The notes under the pieces: generated by a model
Database searches by the model: none
What the model was told of the DNA's origin: nothing
Seen by the model: only the letters and a program-made list of their open reading frames with translations
Part shown: positions 22,232 to 34,681 of the stretch, in pieces
Layout: each line of letters starts with the position of its first letter
Numbering within the stretch: position 1 is the first letter of the stretch
NCBI GenBank assembly: GCA_026168455.1
Contig: CM047425.1
Coordinates: 45,456,362-45,520,361, forward strand
DNA: 64,000 nt
Source of the DNA: Theocolax elegans
Lineage: Eukaryota > Arthropoda > Insecta > Hymenoptera > Cerocephalidae
Direction of reading: 5' to 3'
Translations under genes and position numbers: made by a program

Positions 22232-23795
22232 TATATGAGGAAATCCACGGAACCTTTAAATTTTCGGCAAATTGTAATTAATTTTTTTATTTTGAAGCAC
22301 ACTTTTTTAACGTATTTAGACATGATTGTAGATGACTAAAGGTAACAAATTTACTCGCGTAACTGATTTATGTTAAGTTTTCACGTCGCTATCATAGAAA
22401 ACTAAAAAAATTAGTTATTTGACCCAAAAAAAATTTCTTTTGCTTGGATAGCGATAATAGTAGGTAGTTTAATATTTGTTACATTGTACTGAAATTCCAA
22501 TGATTAAAACGTAACATTATTAGCGTATAATCCAATAATTTCTTATGAACCTAGTGTAAAAAATTCTATAAAAATTAACAATTGTAAAGCTTGTAGTTAG
22601 TATGATTTAGAATAGAAAACACTTTTAATAAACAATCATTTTCTCTACTTCGATTTTTTTTTCATTCATTTACGATACAAATTCGTGAAAAAATTTCATG
22701 TTTCAATATTTTTTATAATATGACATATAATATCATTAACGACCAAAACGGTTAATTTTAGACCATGTTTTTGTAACTGAATTTCAGGTATTTAACGAAG
22801 TAGCAACGAGGTCTGAAATATGATTGCTTATGTTTTTCGGTGTGTAAAATCCGAATCCGGACTGAAAATCTAAAAATTTTGCCCGCAAAATTAAATATGG
22901 CGTTTTTTGCAAAAAATAACAAAAAAAATGTCATTTTTAAAGTTTATGATTTTTTTAAGGCATAGAACGCATGTATATGGAGTATTAATCAAACATCGGT
23001 GCATAAATTTGTCAATGTTTATCAGGGAATTTTTACATGTAGTGTTAGTGGGTTAAAAAAATTTGTTCAATAAACAAAAGCTTGCACCTTAAGTAGAACT
23101 GAAAATCTGGAGTGATGCTTTTGATGATAAATTATCGAGGTAACCGATAATAGATTACAAAAGGTTCTGATGTGTTAAAAATAAAATTATCGATGTGCCA
23201 ACGAAAAAACGTTTTCGAAAAAAAGTTACGCAAGTATATTTTTATATACTTTTCTTTCTAGCTTCATGAATTTTAATGGCACATAAATTTTGTAGGCATC
23301 GTTTATTTCATTTTTTCAAAAGCTTCATTTTCGTTAAATCGAAGCTGTAAATATTAAAGGCATCAAAAAGTTATACATCAAAATGTCAAAAAAATGTTAA
23401 TGACCCAAAACAGAGTGACGCACATTTAAACGTAGTTGACGGTAAGACGGCGAATGGCACACGAATACAAGTGAAGATACTTCAAAGGCCTTAATAAAAG
23501 GAACATTTCCTCAAATTTTCATATTGATTCATGGCGGTATCAAAAAGTTATAGACAAAAGATAAAAAAAAAATTCAAAGTGACGCTTGAAAACAATGCGA
23601 TTTCTCAATTATTTTATCTTCTAAAGTCTTTCAGACACGGCAGATGATTTTTTGATGGTCAAATATCATTAAAATAACATAGTACAGCATCAAAACTAAA
23701 GAACTACATGTTTTATATTCACTAGAAAAAATATTTTCCGAGATAAAAAGTCGAGTGACAGAAAATTTAAAGGTTCCGTGGATCTCTTCATATAT
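22232..23795. mobile_element. Non-autonomous TA element (TATATGAGG ends)
   Basis: Left end TATATGAGGAAATCCACG continues to GAACCTTTAAATTTTC. The right end is its near-perfect reverse complement, giving inverted ends of about 37 bp, flanked by TA repeats. The 1.56 kb interior has no recognised coding region. It abuts the next foldback, sharing its TA run. Confidence 0.8.
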
Positions 23796-23796
23796 A

Positions 23797-24164
23797 TATA
23801 TGGGTTCTTCTCTGTGAAATCGAAGATGAAAAAAATGAATATTGCTATAACTATGGGAATATATTTTAAAGGTGTCCAGTAGTTCTCCTGAATTTTTTCA
23901 GAAAATTTTATAAAAAAAAGTCATATTTATGTTTATAGTGAAAAATACATCCCCTGGGAGCTACAAATTTATGAAAATGGGCATATAATGCAAAAAAGTA
24001 CTAAAATATCAACTTTGACTCTCTGTAACTTAAAATAATGGCCCCGAAAAATCTGAAAAAATTCAGGAGAACTACTACTGTATACCTCTAAAACATACTC
24101 CCATAGTTATAGCAATATTCATTTATTTCATCTTCGATTTCACAGAGAACCACCCATATATATA
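23797..24164. mobile_element. Compact foldback (TATATGGGT ends)
   Basis: Inverted arms of about 105 bp start TATATGGGTTCTTCTCTG and enclose an interior of about 150 bp. It shares a TA microsatellite with the element to its left. Non-coding. Confidence 0.85.
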
Positions 24165-24668
24165 AATGATATCTTTTAGGAAAATAGAGTTATGCAGGAC
24201 ACAACCCGTATGGTCAGGTGTATTGCACCTGACAAGGGAAGTCCGGCAGTAAGTTGGCTTATATAGTATATAACATATGTACATATAAAATATGTATATA
24301 GATAAGGAAGGGAGAATTGCAAATGCGAAAATATTATTGGTATCTATAACATACATAACGTATATAACTTTATAAACTTTGTTAAATATTATTCATTCTT
24401 ATAGCGCCTCCTTCCTTACTTATTAAAAGAAACGTAGAGAGTAGGGTTGAATTATTCATTTTTTATTAATAATTAATACTTTACTTTTAATTATTAATTA
24501 TGCAAAGATTTAATTAATAATTATCTTTTAATTATTAAGTTTTTTTGGTGTTAATAAAACGGGGAATTCGCTTTGCGACCGTGGACGAAGTTCGGACGAG
24601 CGTACGCGAAGACATGGAGTTCGAGGTCGAGGGCCCTCCTCCGCCCGTGTGCTACCAGATTTTCTGCC
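24165..24668. other. AT-rich spacer ending in a GC-rich patch
   Basis: About 24560-24668 is GC-rich and open in one frame (RFATVDEVRTSVRED then GPPPPVCYQIF). It ends at the MITE that follows. The first words recall mariner-type transposases, but the rest does not fit. Unassigned. Confidence 0.3.
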
Positions 24669-24815
24669 TTAACCTTTACACTGCCGGACTGGCTCATATA
24701 TGAGCCACCTGTGACCTTGACAACTACTCTAGAGATATGAGGTGTTTTTATGTATTAATTTTGCACATCAAAAATCTCAATTTATAAGGCAAAAATGCCG
24801 GCAGTCTAAAGGTTA
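24669..24815. mobile_element. Short piggyBac-type MITE, 147 bp
   Basis: TTAA-CCTTTACACTGCCGG and CCGGCAGTCTAAAGG-TTA form inverted ends, with one flank changed to TTAT. An inner GGCTCATATATGAGCC palindrome lies next to the left end. Non-coding. Confidence 0.75.
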
Positions 24816-25084
24816 TTTAGGGCCGAGAGATGTGTTTTTGCGGCCGCAAAATTCACAGTCGACAGGGCATCTAAACCCTCGACCCTCTGATCCTCGTCGC
24901 TTGACGGAAACCACCAGCGAAGGAGCAGAGGGTCGTAACATCCACTTGTTTGATCCACAAAACCGACCCGAAACCGTTGTGCACATTACTTCGGGTCGGG
25001 TAGCATATCTTATGTCAATCGTGTCTGTCTTGTCTGTTTTGTCTTTTCGTCTCTTTGTCAATTCTTCGTAATGTGTTAATTTCC

Positions 25085-27700
25085 GAGGCATCCTTCAGCG
25101 TTCTTGTCTCGCAGCATGTCCGTCACGTATCGTGGTATGTAGTTCCATGTCTTCCTGTTGCATAACATCAGGAGAATAACGTTGTCCGGAGTTGTGTTAC
25201 ATGTCTCGTTTTGTAGTCTCTATCTCTGAGCTGTCCAGCGAGAATACACGAGAAATATGTGCTCCACGTCGTCTTTGTATATTTGCAGGTGTTGGGTTAG
25301 GTAGAAGTTAAGACTCCAAGATCTCTCTTTTCATAGTCGGACGTTTTGTATTCATCGTCTGGTTCATCAGTCCTAATCGTTGGCAGTCCACCTATTCTGC
25401 CAGGCATTAAGTGTCTGTCCGTACCTCTGCGGTAGCTCTCGCTGTTTCCTTTTCTTTACTTATTCCGTGGATCCGTTTTCGCTCGAGGGCTACGAGGTCT
25501 ATTGGGATTACTACGGCTATCACCAGTACCGCCACTTCAGAGAAGGTGCGATATGCGGACGCGCATCGTAACTCTCTCTTTTTTATATCGCCGCACTGAC
25601 TTTTCGGTATTTCGCAATATACGTCGCGTTTACCCATATCTCCGCCTCGTACAAGAAAATTGAATGGTTTACCGTCATGAGCAGTTTCCATATACTCGGT
25701 GTCGGTCCTTTTCTATTTGCCATGAGTCGGTAGAGACCAGTAGTTTCTTCTGCCACCCTCTTCGCGTCGCCCTCGATGTGAGGCCAGAAGGTCATGCTTC
25801 TTATCTAGTGTCACCCACAGATACTTCGCGTACACTCAGAGCTGCACATTTGACGCACTCACCATCAAGAGAATCGTCGTATCAATTCATTGTCTCGTCA
25901 GGAACAGTCATTCATGTAGCCGTTGCATTACGTAATTCGGTTTTATTTGGACCAGAGGTGAGCTTTTAGAGGTGATAACGATTAGGTCGTTCGCGTAAGC
26001 TACGAGGTACACCCCCGGTGGCATCGTGAGCCCCAATACTTTATTATAAACTACATTCCATATATCTGAGCTCTGGATCGAACCCCGCGCTACCTCAGTT
26101 GTCATTTTTCTAGTTTTGACCCCTGTCTCTGTTAGGTACGTATTGTGTCGATCCCTTAAGCAATCCTTCAGAACTCGGAATAGGTAAGGTGGCAGCGCGA
26201 AGTCCTTTGTGAAAACTTGCACGATATCCAGCTACCTCGCCGAGTTGAAGACGTTGTCTACGTCTAGTGTTGCCAAGAGCACTATTGCTCTGTCAAATAA
26301 ATCGATCGATCACTTCCCTGATCGCTCCTATTGTCTACCGTCCTTTTTTAAAACCGTACTGTCTGCTTTTTAGGCCCCCAGCATCATGCACTGCCTGCTG
26401 AATTCAAGATCGAAGCAGCATTTTGTAGAGCTTACCCAGAGTGTTGAGTAAATGCAATGGTCTGTGCAACGTCGACAATGTAACGCCGAGAGAAACCACT
26501 GCGGCGAATTATTTTATTTAATTCTAGTAAAATAAATTTGTTCCCGCGCGGGATCTATTTTATATACGGTGTGAGTTTTTAAAATAGATTCTTTCGGGAG
26601 AGGTAGCTGCCCCACCCCTCCTCCCTTTTAAAGAAAATATTAAATAATTTAGTTTTCTTTATATACGGGACGCGGCGAATTAATTATTGTTATTGCGTGT
26701 TCGAGATCGAAATTTTTTATTGCTCTTCTCCCCTCCCTGACCCACGCATATATTATAATATTAGTAATTATAATTTAGTAATTGTGTATATTATTTATTA
26801 CTATTTATTTTTATAATATATGTAATTTTTTGTGTCTTAAAATATATTTTACAACTATTGTTAATTATTTAGACTTGTTTGCAAGTTAAATAATTAACAT
26901 TAAGTAACTTTGTGTGAATCAGCCGCAAAGTTACAATAGTTGTAATATTAATTATTTAAACTCGTGTGTGAGTAAAATAATTAAAATTATTTTTGTATTA
27001 CAATTGTCTGACAGTGATTGCTTAATTTAATATTTTGTATTTATTGAGTATTACTGTTCACGATACTTGTAATATATTTTTGTAAATTTTTGAGTGTGAG
27101 AAAATTATTTTTTTATAACTCGTGTTAATTGTTTAGACTTTTTGCAAGTTTAACAATTCATGTAACAATCAATGACAATGTAACAATCCCTCCTTTTTCT
27201 TTTCAATAAGGATCAGCTTATTTTTTTTCCAGTCTTTGCTGAACATCCCTTCCTCCAGGCACGTATTATACAATCCCAACAGCATTGTCGGGCATCATTT
27301 TGTAACAAACCCGAGAATCTGTGCTGGTATGCCAAAAGGACCTAATGCTATGCTTTACTTAGCGCGAGTTGCGCAACAGCCATGCTGAGCTCTCTCTCGG
27401 TCAACTTTGTCACGTTATCGTCGCCAATTTCGTCCTTCGGCCAGACCTGTTTAGGGTGCGTTAGGATTCAGTCCATCGTAGTTTCGTCTCTGATATCGGG
27501 TAGACCGATCTATCTTAGATTACGGGTGTAGTCTTGTAACCTGTTGTCCAGGGGTCCGAATCCATCACATTAATTAGATTCGCCCAACATTTGTTTTTAC
27601 TGTCAATAATCGCTCGCCTCAGGACTTTGTGCATTTCTCGATATTGGTCAGAACTGTTATGACCACGCTGAGCTCCTTGGCATAATTTTAAGCAGTCACG
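25085..27700 (-). pseudogene. R1-like LINE ORF2 RT and C-terminus, interrupted
   Basis: Reverse-strand reading gives DWKKNKLILIEKKK (about 27190-27230), then, across the 26485-27173 insertion, RPLHLLNTLGKLYKMLL and QYGFKKGR (26330-26480), then PPGVYLVAYANDLIV, where the catalytic FADD/YADD is YAND (25980-26010). It continues to DDVEHIFL, an E--eH-hh remnant of the C-terminal zinc motif (about 25250), and an ending near 25085. Many frameshifts and a damaged active site show it is dead. It is a different lineage from the 10.9 kb and 45 kb copies. Endonuclease and ORF1 follow at higher coordinates, as expected for the reverse strand. Confidence 0.75.
26485..27173 (+). mobile_element. Retroposed-looking fragment of the gypsy leader
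   Basis: Near-identical to 34052-34726, the start of the structured leader. It begins GCCGAGAGAAACC, 24 bp downstream of the first base of the TATA box in the 34 kb copy, that is, near the predicted transcription start. It is flanked by GACAATGTAAC at 26474-26484 and again at 27174-27184. Removing it rejoins the LINE reading frame region. A long target duplication fits LINE-type target-primed insertion better than LTR integration (4-6 bp). The last ten bases differ from the leader and may be filler. Confidence 0.7.
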
Positions 27701-27719
27701 TCGTAGGTCCGCGATCTAT

Positions 27720-28441
27720 TCACTCCACCAGTACAACGGTTCTTTCAGCCTTTACCTTGGCTACCGTGCCCCGGAGGAGTAACGCATTGGTGTCTGGTTC
27801 GCGGTCCAGTTGATTCGTCAGTCTACCCATGTGTAGTTTTGTCAGATTCCATCCTGTGGGGGACAGAATATTTCTCTGTTGAGTCCGCGTCCTCTCCTTC
27901 AAGTCGAAAACGATATACTGGTGGTCGCTGGCCATATAACCCTCGAATACTCGCCATTGCTTGACTCTCAGGAGTAGTTTGCTCGTCACAAATATCACGT
28001 CCGGAATGGATGTATCATAACTAGGTCTCCTGTATGTCATAACTTGCCCAATATTTGCTACTATTAGATCTAGCCTTGCGGCCATCTCTAACAGCAGCCG
28101 CCCACGTTAGTTAGTTGTGGTCATACCCCGATCAATTGCTCTTGCGTTTACATCCCCCGCGAGTATGATATCGCCGGAGAGTTTTTTCAGTGCGTCCTCG
28201 AGTGCCGCCATTTTCTGTTCAAAGTCCACGACGCTGCAAGTCGGTGTGAAGCCCGATGGCATTTGCCCATACATAAACATCGCACTTCTCGTGATTCGTT
28301 ACACGCCCCTCCCTTCCCCCCCCCCTCTCCCGTGAACCATAGACCAGGAGAACGAGTGTTGTTAACGTACCATATAGGTGTATCTCGGTCTCTGTACGGT
28401 TTGCTAAGAAGGATAACCTCAGCACTTAATACAGCTTCCAT
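27720..28441 (-). pseudogene. R1-like LINE endonuclease domain
   Basis: From high to low coordinate: AEVILLSKPYRDRDTPIWY (the LL-sEPYr block; Glu changed to Lys), a frameshifted middle, RLDLIVANIGQ, YDTSIPDVIFVTSKLL and YMASDHQYIVFDL with the terminal SDH intact. This APE-type endonuclease nicks the target in R1-group LINEs. The final 121 codons are open; the front half is in other frames. It precedes the RT on the same strand. Confidence 0.82.
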
Positions 28442-28519
28442 TAAGTCATTATGTCACGTTCGTTCTGTCTTTTTTCTTAACCTTTCGTCCATCTAAGCAG
28501 TCTTAAGTGTGGCGTAGGA

Positions 28520-29310
28520 AGCACTGACCGGAGTGTGCACCACTTCCTCGGCCCCGAGTGATGAGCAGAAGAAACATGTGGCCACACCCAAGCAAGCCTC
28601 GACCTTGTAGTCTGGTTTGCCGCTTCCAGCAGCAGTCATGTCTATTGAATCCTTTGTAGTCTGTGCGGAAGTTTCCTTAGCCGAGACATTTATAACATCT
28701 TGGTACCATAATTCTAGTCCTCACCTGGCAATTGGTAGAGCCTATCTTTATACGACCTTTAAGTAGCAGTGACGTTGCGTTCTTTGACTAAGTTTGCAGA
28801 TAGCTATCTTCTGCCAAATTTTCTATCTAGATTCGGTCCCAGTTCCCTGTTTCTAACTTCTTGTTTTTCTTTCCTTTCTGTCAGATCCAGTAGCTTCAGC
28901 GTCGCTTTGCGAGTTAGGTCTTTAATGATGAATGGCTACCCGCAAATTTACCAAAGCCGTTTTCTCTGTTCTGCCGGCGTCTGTCCGTCAATTTTTGTAC
29001 GTATAAGTGCAAAGCCGTCCTTAGTCTTTGTGACACCCTTGATGTTTAGATTGTCTTTTAGGTCGTCAACTGAACGCAGGATCCGTACCACGTTTGCAAA
29101 CATCTTTCCGTCTTTCAGGACAATTAGTATTGACTCACTCCGGTGTTTCGGGACTCTACGTTTTATGGGTCGTGACTGTTGTTCTGTTTGTCCTGTCTCC
29201 TTCGTCGTTTGTTTTTTAATTTTCTTTTTAGTTTTAAATCCTATAGTGTGACTGAGAGTCCTTATTGCTTCCAGGCCAATTCAGAGGCTCGTTCTGTTCT
29301 TTCGTTTTCT
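28520..29310 (-). pseudogene. R1-like LINE ORF1 (gag) remnant
   Basis: Reverse-strand pieces read ESILIVLKDGKMFANVVRI and GVTKTKDGFALIRTK (gag core), then RTRIMVPRCYKCLG followed by a broken first zinc knuckle near 28680. Stops interrupt it. The large plus-strand frame at 28769-29251 is its antisense shadow. Confidence 0.7.
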
Positions 29311-29930
29311 GCTCTGGATGACCTGCTGGACTGCGTTTTCTTTTGAGAGTCTTTGTTTCTTAATAATGTCCACGTGACATCTGCATTTACATCACATAAT
29401 TCCTGAGGACCTTAAGACCCTCTTTCACACCCATGAAGATATGCTTTTGTTTCTCCGTCGCTTTTTGTTCTATCTACCCTATTTTTTGTTCAATCTACCC
29501 TACTTCCGTTACGGGTTGAGCTCTTCGATGTCGTTCCAAGGCCGCTAAAGATGCTATAAAAGCTGTACGCGCTTGTTGTCCTCTTATTTCTACATCATAT
29601 CCCCTGGGTTAGGAGTTCTTAATTATTGGGTGGGAAGCCTCTCGCAGCATGCAGTGTATATCTGTACTGTCAGGTCTTTTCGAGTGTAAGGAACCGAGAT
29701 ATGAGACAACACACTTTCTACGAGTCCCACTCCCCGATGAACTACAGTTACCTCGACGGTGTCCCCCACACCTCGTAACACAGTCCTCTACGGGCACCAC
29801 ACGGCACTATTACAGAAGCAAGATTATATACCGTTATACAGAGCAACCTCACTGCTGGTTAATGCAGGGTTTGGGCCTCTCACTACCTACCATAAGGTCC
29901 GTACATATATAGGGGCTATAGGGGTTAATA
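29311..29930 (-). other. Putative LINE 5' region
   Basis: Moderately GC-rich DNA upstream (on the reverse strand) of the LINE ORF1, ending near 29930 where A/T-rich sequence begins. Plus-strand frames here have no recognised domain. Assignment rests on position and base composition. Confidence 0.45.
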
Positions 29931-31990
29931 TTAAAATTTGTTTCTGCATTTACATCACGTGCTATTATTATTCGATTTGATATGAATATCACGATCGGTT
30001 CAAAATCGTACAGGAGAATATTAGTAAATCTGAATGAACTGATAACTGAAAACGATAAGAAAGAGAAATTTCTGTTTTATTAGACTTGGAAAAATTAATT
30101 TTGCACAAATGAATATTATTATAAATATTCTTTTCTGAAAAAATGTGTTATTTTCCAATTAAAATACTTGCTGATTCTATTTTGATGTCAGTACACTCTA
30201 GCGCAATAATTTTTTTTTAAAAGTAAGATAACAATTGCAAATGTATGATTGGTATTACACCATACTTGCAAATTTTTACACCTTCGCAGAAGGTGGTACA
30301 TAAGATTCGTTAGAATAAAATGAACGAATGTAGTAAGGTAAATACTTGGAAATTTTGACACCTTCTAGGAAGGGTTTTTTAAAAATTTCCCTAAAACATA
30401 ATTTTAAATACAGAAAGTTAATGTTATACATTTAATGATAAATAAACAAATTATTGATGTGAAAGGCTAATAATAATATAAAATATACTTGATAAATCTA
30501 TAACACTAATCTTAAGAGATGTTAATTTCTTCCATACTGATTTTAGTATTTTATATTGCACTAACTTTTTTTAATACATTTCTTAATTAAATAATTACAA
30601 GAAGATTCTGATCGACCGAAACCCATACTTACCAAAATAGACACCCTTTTGAAGATGTTGTATAAAAATAAAAATTATTAATTTGTTAGTATTTGTAAAT
30701 AGATTTTTTAAGTCGATCATAATTAGTTGTTAATTTCCAAAAACATTTTATATAGTATAATAAATATATTGAAAATAATTTAAAATTGTGATTAGATAGA
30801 AAATACTTCACGATTTATTATGATTTTAGTACTTCTATTGATGCGAATTAGTCATTTATTAGTAATAATAAATAGTGCAAAAGATTATTTAAAAGTAAAA
30901 GTCGTTTTTAATAAATAAACTAAAAAATAAAGGTATCATTTTTGTCAATTAAAAATATCCGGATGATTGTTTTTTATTTCATAGTGAACATTTTCTCTGC
31001 CGTAAAAAATAACATTATATTAATTACTTACTGCAGTAACTGCTTAACTAAAAAAGAGAAGAAATATAAAAAAATATGTTAAGTATCAACTAAATTTTTT
31101 TATTTACTCGTTCTTGAAGATTTCTCTTGTAAAAGAATTTTAAATATTAAAATTAATATTATTATTTAAAAAAACTTTAATTAAGGTATATTTGTAGACT
31201 GGCATAATATATTTTACATTTGAATTAGCAGTACAAAAAAAGTTGCCTAATAAGATTTAAAAAATTATTTTAGAAAATATCACAATATCTATAATAATTA
31301 TCTACAATCTGTCTTTAATAATTAAGAGGTGAAATCTCCGGTCATTCTGTGATGTAGTTTTTCTCCGACTATTTCTAGTATTAATTTTCTCCGGCTATAT
31401 TCTTACGTAAATTTTCTCCGACCTGCTTTCCAGTAGATGATGTCCAGATAATCTTGGAAGTCACGTCAACCACCTGGGCAACATCTACAGGAAGTGGCAG
31501 TTATATTACAAGGATATTATAATTTCTTGTGGTTATTGTTTGTTTAGGTTATTATTTATAGCTATAGTGTAGTCAATAAATATTGTCAATGCTTACAAGA
31601 AAATTAAGTTTTATCATTTGTATTGTTACGTAAATATATTTGAAGAAAAACTAAATTTTTTTAAATGTTTTAACCATTCTGATTGGTATAACAGTCAGCA
31701 CAATCGGAAACTAGCATTTTTTGATTACAATAATACATTTTCTAATGATTAGTTTAACGGTTTGACATACAATTTGACTTTATAGATAAATTCTTAATTA
31801 TTGTGTTAAAAAACTTTACAAATATTTCAATAATATTTTAAATGAGTACAGAGAGACGATATATTGGATCATTGAAATATCGAATAAGATCTTAAACGCA
31901 TTTTTTTCTATTTGTAAAATTAGCGGCTTAGTTAGTAAAGAGTAGACCTCCAGAATTAAAATAGTAGAGGTTCTCTACTCTACTCTTAAA
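29931..31990. other. AT-rich DNA with one stray repeat monomer
   Basis: No gene was recognised. The segment at 31419-31499, read on the reverse strand, matches the 107 bp repeat of 17105-17935 (CCACTTCCTG...CAGGTGGTT...CATCTACTGGAAA). Confidence 0.6.
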
Positions 31991-31999
31991 AGATAAAAG

Positions 32000-32640
32000 A
32001 GATAGAAATACTTTAAAGAATGTTGTATATAAATTAAATTGTATTGACTGCAATGCTTCTTATGTTGAACAAACAAAGAGACAAATTATCACACGGGCTA
32101 ATGAGCATAAAAAAAGTAAAGATTTGGTTGTATTTCAACATATACAACATAATAATTATAAATTTGATTGGCAGAATTTCCAAAATGGTACATATTAGTT
32201 TACATAAAAATTTCATAAACAAACAAGAAGATTCAATTAAATTAAATAGACAGTATTCGCATATTATATTTAAAATGAAAACTCGTTAAATCAGACGATC
32301 GTATTGTATACAAAACCTGTGTGTCATCAACTGAAAAAAAATGTAAACATTACTCGCTCTCGATTCATTACTATATAAGTAGGTGCGATTTGTATATGTC
32401 TCATATATTATAGAAAATTTGCGTCGTGTATACATTTATTTTGACGTTTCCTTGTTAATAACGAGGAAAGAGATGCGGTGATTTAACTCGACTTGCGACG
32501 AAATCATCATATACAAATTACTGTGTTTATTTTAGAAGGTATATTATAATTTCCTTGGTCTTTCTTTAATATTTATCCGAGTATACAATGTATTTTTTAA
32601 ATAAAATCTAATACACAGTCTGAAAAGGGTGTCATTGATC
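32000..32640 (+). pseudogene. Penelope-like GIY-YIG endonuclease fragment and 3' tail
   Basis: The plus strand reads VVYKLNCIDCNASYVEQTKR then TRANEHKK and FDWQNFQ, in register with the GIY-YIG endonuclease of PLEs (YK--C--C---YVGqT-R--R--EH). The conserved Gly is replaced by Glu. A frameshift follows, and IKLNRQYSHIIF matches the C-terminal end. The tail carries TATATAAGTAGG and repeats of AACG and GACGTTTC typical of PLE 3' regions. The RT half is missing. Confidence 0.72.
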
Positions 32641-32889
32641 ACCAAAACGTTACAAAAAAGGAAAGAATGTGTTTTTTTTTCACCTTACCTTTTCTTATTT
32701 GACTTGGGAAGATTGATGAAAATCACAACAATCAACATAAAAGAACCACCGAGTAATAAAATCAAACCAACGACATGAATGAATTAAAAAATTATTTTTA
32801 ATTTAGTTTAAATTATTTTATTAATATTATTTATTATTATTTTATTATATATTATTATACTATAATATTATTACGCTGCTTTTCATCTT
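32641..32889. other. AT-rich spacer
   Basis: Nothing recognised except short A/T-rich runs. Confidence 0.5.
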
Positions 32890-33905
32890 TTCGAGCCACT
32901 CCTTGCTACACTACCGGAAGAAACGGTTTGCTTTCGGCTATTTTGCTCTTCATTGTCCTACGGCATACCGACTTTATTCAATGCCGACTCTACATCTCTG
33001 AGATCAATCGGTTTTATCGCCTTATTGCACACTTGTAGAGTTGACCATGCTCAACGGCTCCTTACTCTTCAACTTCTCAGGCTTCTTCGACAGATTAACA
33101 CTCTTTCTTCTCTTATGATTCGACCCTCTGCACTGGAGTTACCCGACTCAGTGTCGGATCGGCCTGCCGGTATGAACGTTTTTTTTCTTCTTACTTGATT
33201 TCCTGGGACCATTCGGGCTTAATGCAGTGTCCTTATCACTCATACCCTCTACCAGTGGAGCCTTATTAGAGCTGACGGAAAATATACCTATCTGCGTCAT
33301 TAACGCATCTCATTCAGCTTGATTCTGACTAATGTAATCACACATTTTCGGCGGAGTGGTCAGAGGTGCCGGCATATAACTAGATTAAGGTAACGCCAAT
33401 GACTAATCGTAATCGGAAGACCCATAGTAGACTGCGTTTTATTGGCATCTGTAGAGGTAGTCAGACCGTCGTGTACGTAGGTACTCTTATGGTAGCCGTT
33501 CCTCTATCAGTCCCGCTCAGTGATAACTCGCTGTCCACCTAAATGTCAGATAGGCTTTCGTCATCAGAGGTTAGTATTCCCCTATCACCGGCTCCTTTAT
33601 CTGATGTGGCAGCTCTCTTTTTCCACCTCTGTCTCTGCTTGGCGGCATTATCAACCGCTATTGTCACACGGTATACACCTACGCTTACCGACCTTCACAT
33701 ATGTCTGCATGGAATATTATCATTGTCCGGCCTTGCCTTGCGCAATCGGGCACGTAATAATCTATCCCGCATAGCAGCGTTTAATCCGGCCGCACATAGC
33801 CAACGTAACGCTAACACTCGACCGAATTCTTCATCCGCCATCTTGGCGATCGTTCGCTTTATACTACGTCTCTCTCGACCGACAGTACCCTCGAGTAATA
33901 TCTGA
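32890..33905 (-). pseudogene. LINE ORF1-like fragment, decayed
   Basis: The best-preserved reverse-strand stretch (about 33700-33900) reads KMADEEFGRVLALRWLCAAG and RDRLLRARLRKA. It is a charged helical segment of the type found N-terminal in R1-group ORF1 proteins. Lower coordinates show only broken frames. The 120-codon plus-strand frame here is antisense. The part from 33211 is duplicated at 34785. Confidence 0.5.
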
Positions 33906-34060
33906 ATCTATTTTGAGATAGATGAGAGAGAGAGAATCCCTAGTCGCGGGGAATCGGAGTTAGGTGCTAGGCGGGCTATAGGTGTGTGAGTGAGAGAGAT
34001 AGCGCGATCGCCTAGCCCCTTCGCGTGTATAAAGTCTTCGCAGCTGGTTTCGCCGAGAGA
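33906..34060 (+). promoter_or_regulatory. TATA promoter of the gypsy leader transcript
   Basis: TATAAA at 34028-34033 (copy at 35602-35607) lies 24 bp, first base to first base, upstream of the GCCGAG at which the retroposed copy at 26485 begins. Upstream, GCTAGGCG and CGCCTAGC form an 8 bp stem around a GA-rich loop. GAGAGAGA tracts, common in insect promoters, flank it. Confidence 0.55.
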
Positions 34061-34418
34061 AACCACTGCGTCGAATTATTTTATTTAATTCTAGTAAAAT
34101 AAATTTGTTCCCGCGCGGGATCTATTTTATATATGGTGTGAGTTTTTAAAATAGATTCTTTCGGGAGAGGTAGCTGCCCCACCCCTCCTCCCTTTTAAAG
34201 AAAATATTAAATAATTTAGTTTTCTTTATATACGGGACGCGGCGAATTAATTATTGTTATTGCGTGTTCGAGATCGAAATTTTTTATTGCTCTTCTCCCC
34301 TCCCTGACCCACGCATATATTATAATATTAGTAATTATAATTTAGTAATTGTGTATATTATTTATTACTATTTATTTTTATAATATATGTAATTTTTTGT
34401 GTCTTAAAATATATTTTG

Positions 34419-34509
34419 CAACTATTGTTAATTATTTAGACTTGTTTGCAAGTTAAATAATTAACATTAAGTAACTTTGTGTGAATCAGCCGCAAAGTTA
34501 CAATAGTTG
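34419..34509 (+). ncRNA. Three-way-junction module 1
   Basis: Outer stem CAACTATTG (34419-34427) pairs with CAATAGTTG (34501-34509). Arm 1: TTAATTATTTAGACTTG-TTTG-CAAGTTAAATAATTAA (34428-34464), 16 pairs with one bulged G. Arm 2: GTAACTTTG (34471), a 13-nt loop TGTGAATCAGCCG, CAAAGTTAC (to 34501). The copy at 26851 differs by A to G at the outer pair, keeping pairing as G-U. Confidence 0.65.
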
Positions 34510-34681
34510 TAATATTAATTATTTAAACTCGTGTGTGAGTAAAATAATTAAAATTATTTTTGTATTACAATTGTCTGACAGTGATTGCTTAATTTAATAT
34601 TTTGTATTTATTGAGTATTACTGTTCACGATACTTGTAATATATTTTTGTAAATTTTTGAGTGTGAGAAAATTATTTTTTT

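Noticed and set aside
28769..29251. 160-codon plus-strand frame
   Set aside because: Antisense to LINE ORF1 blocks that read sensibly on the reverse strand.
33520..33905. 84- and 120-codon plus-strand frames, repeated at 35094-35479
   Set aside because: Antisense to an ORF1-like LINE fragment; their identity in two places only reflects the 1574 bp duplication.
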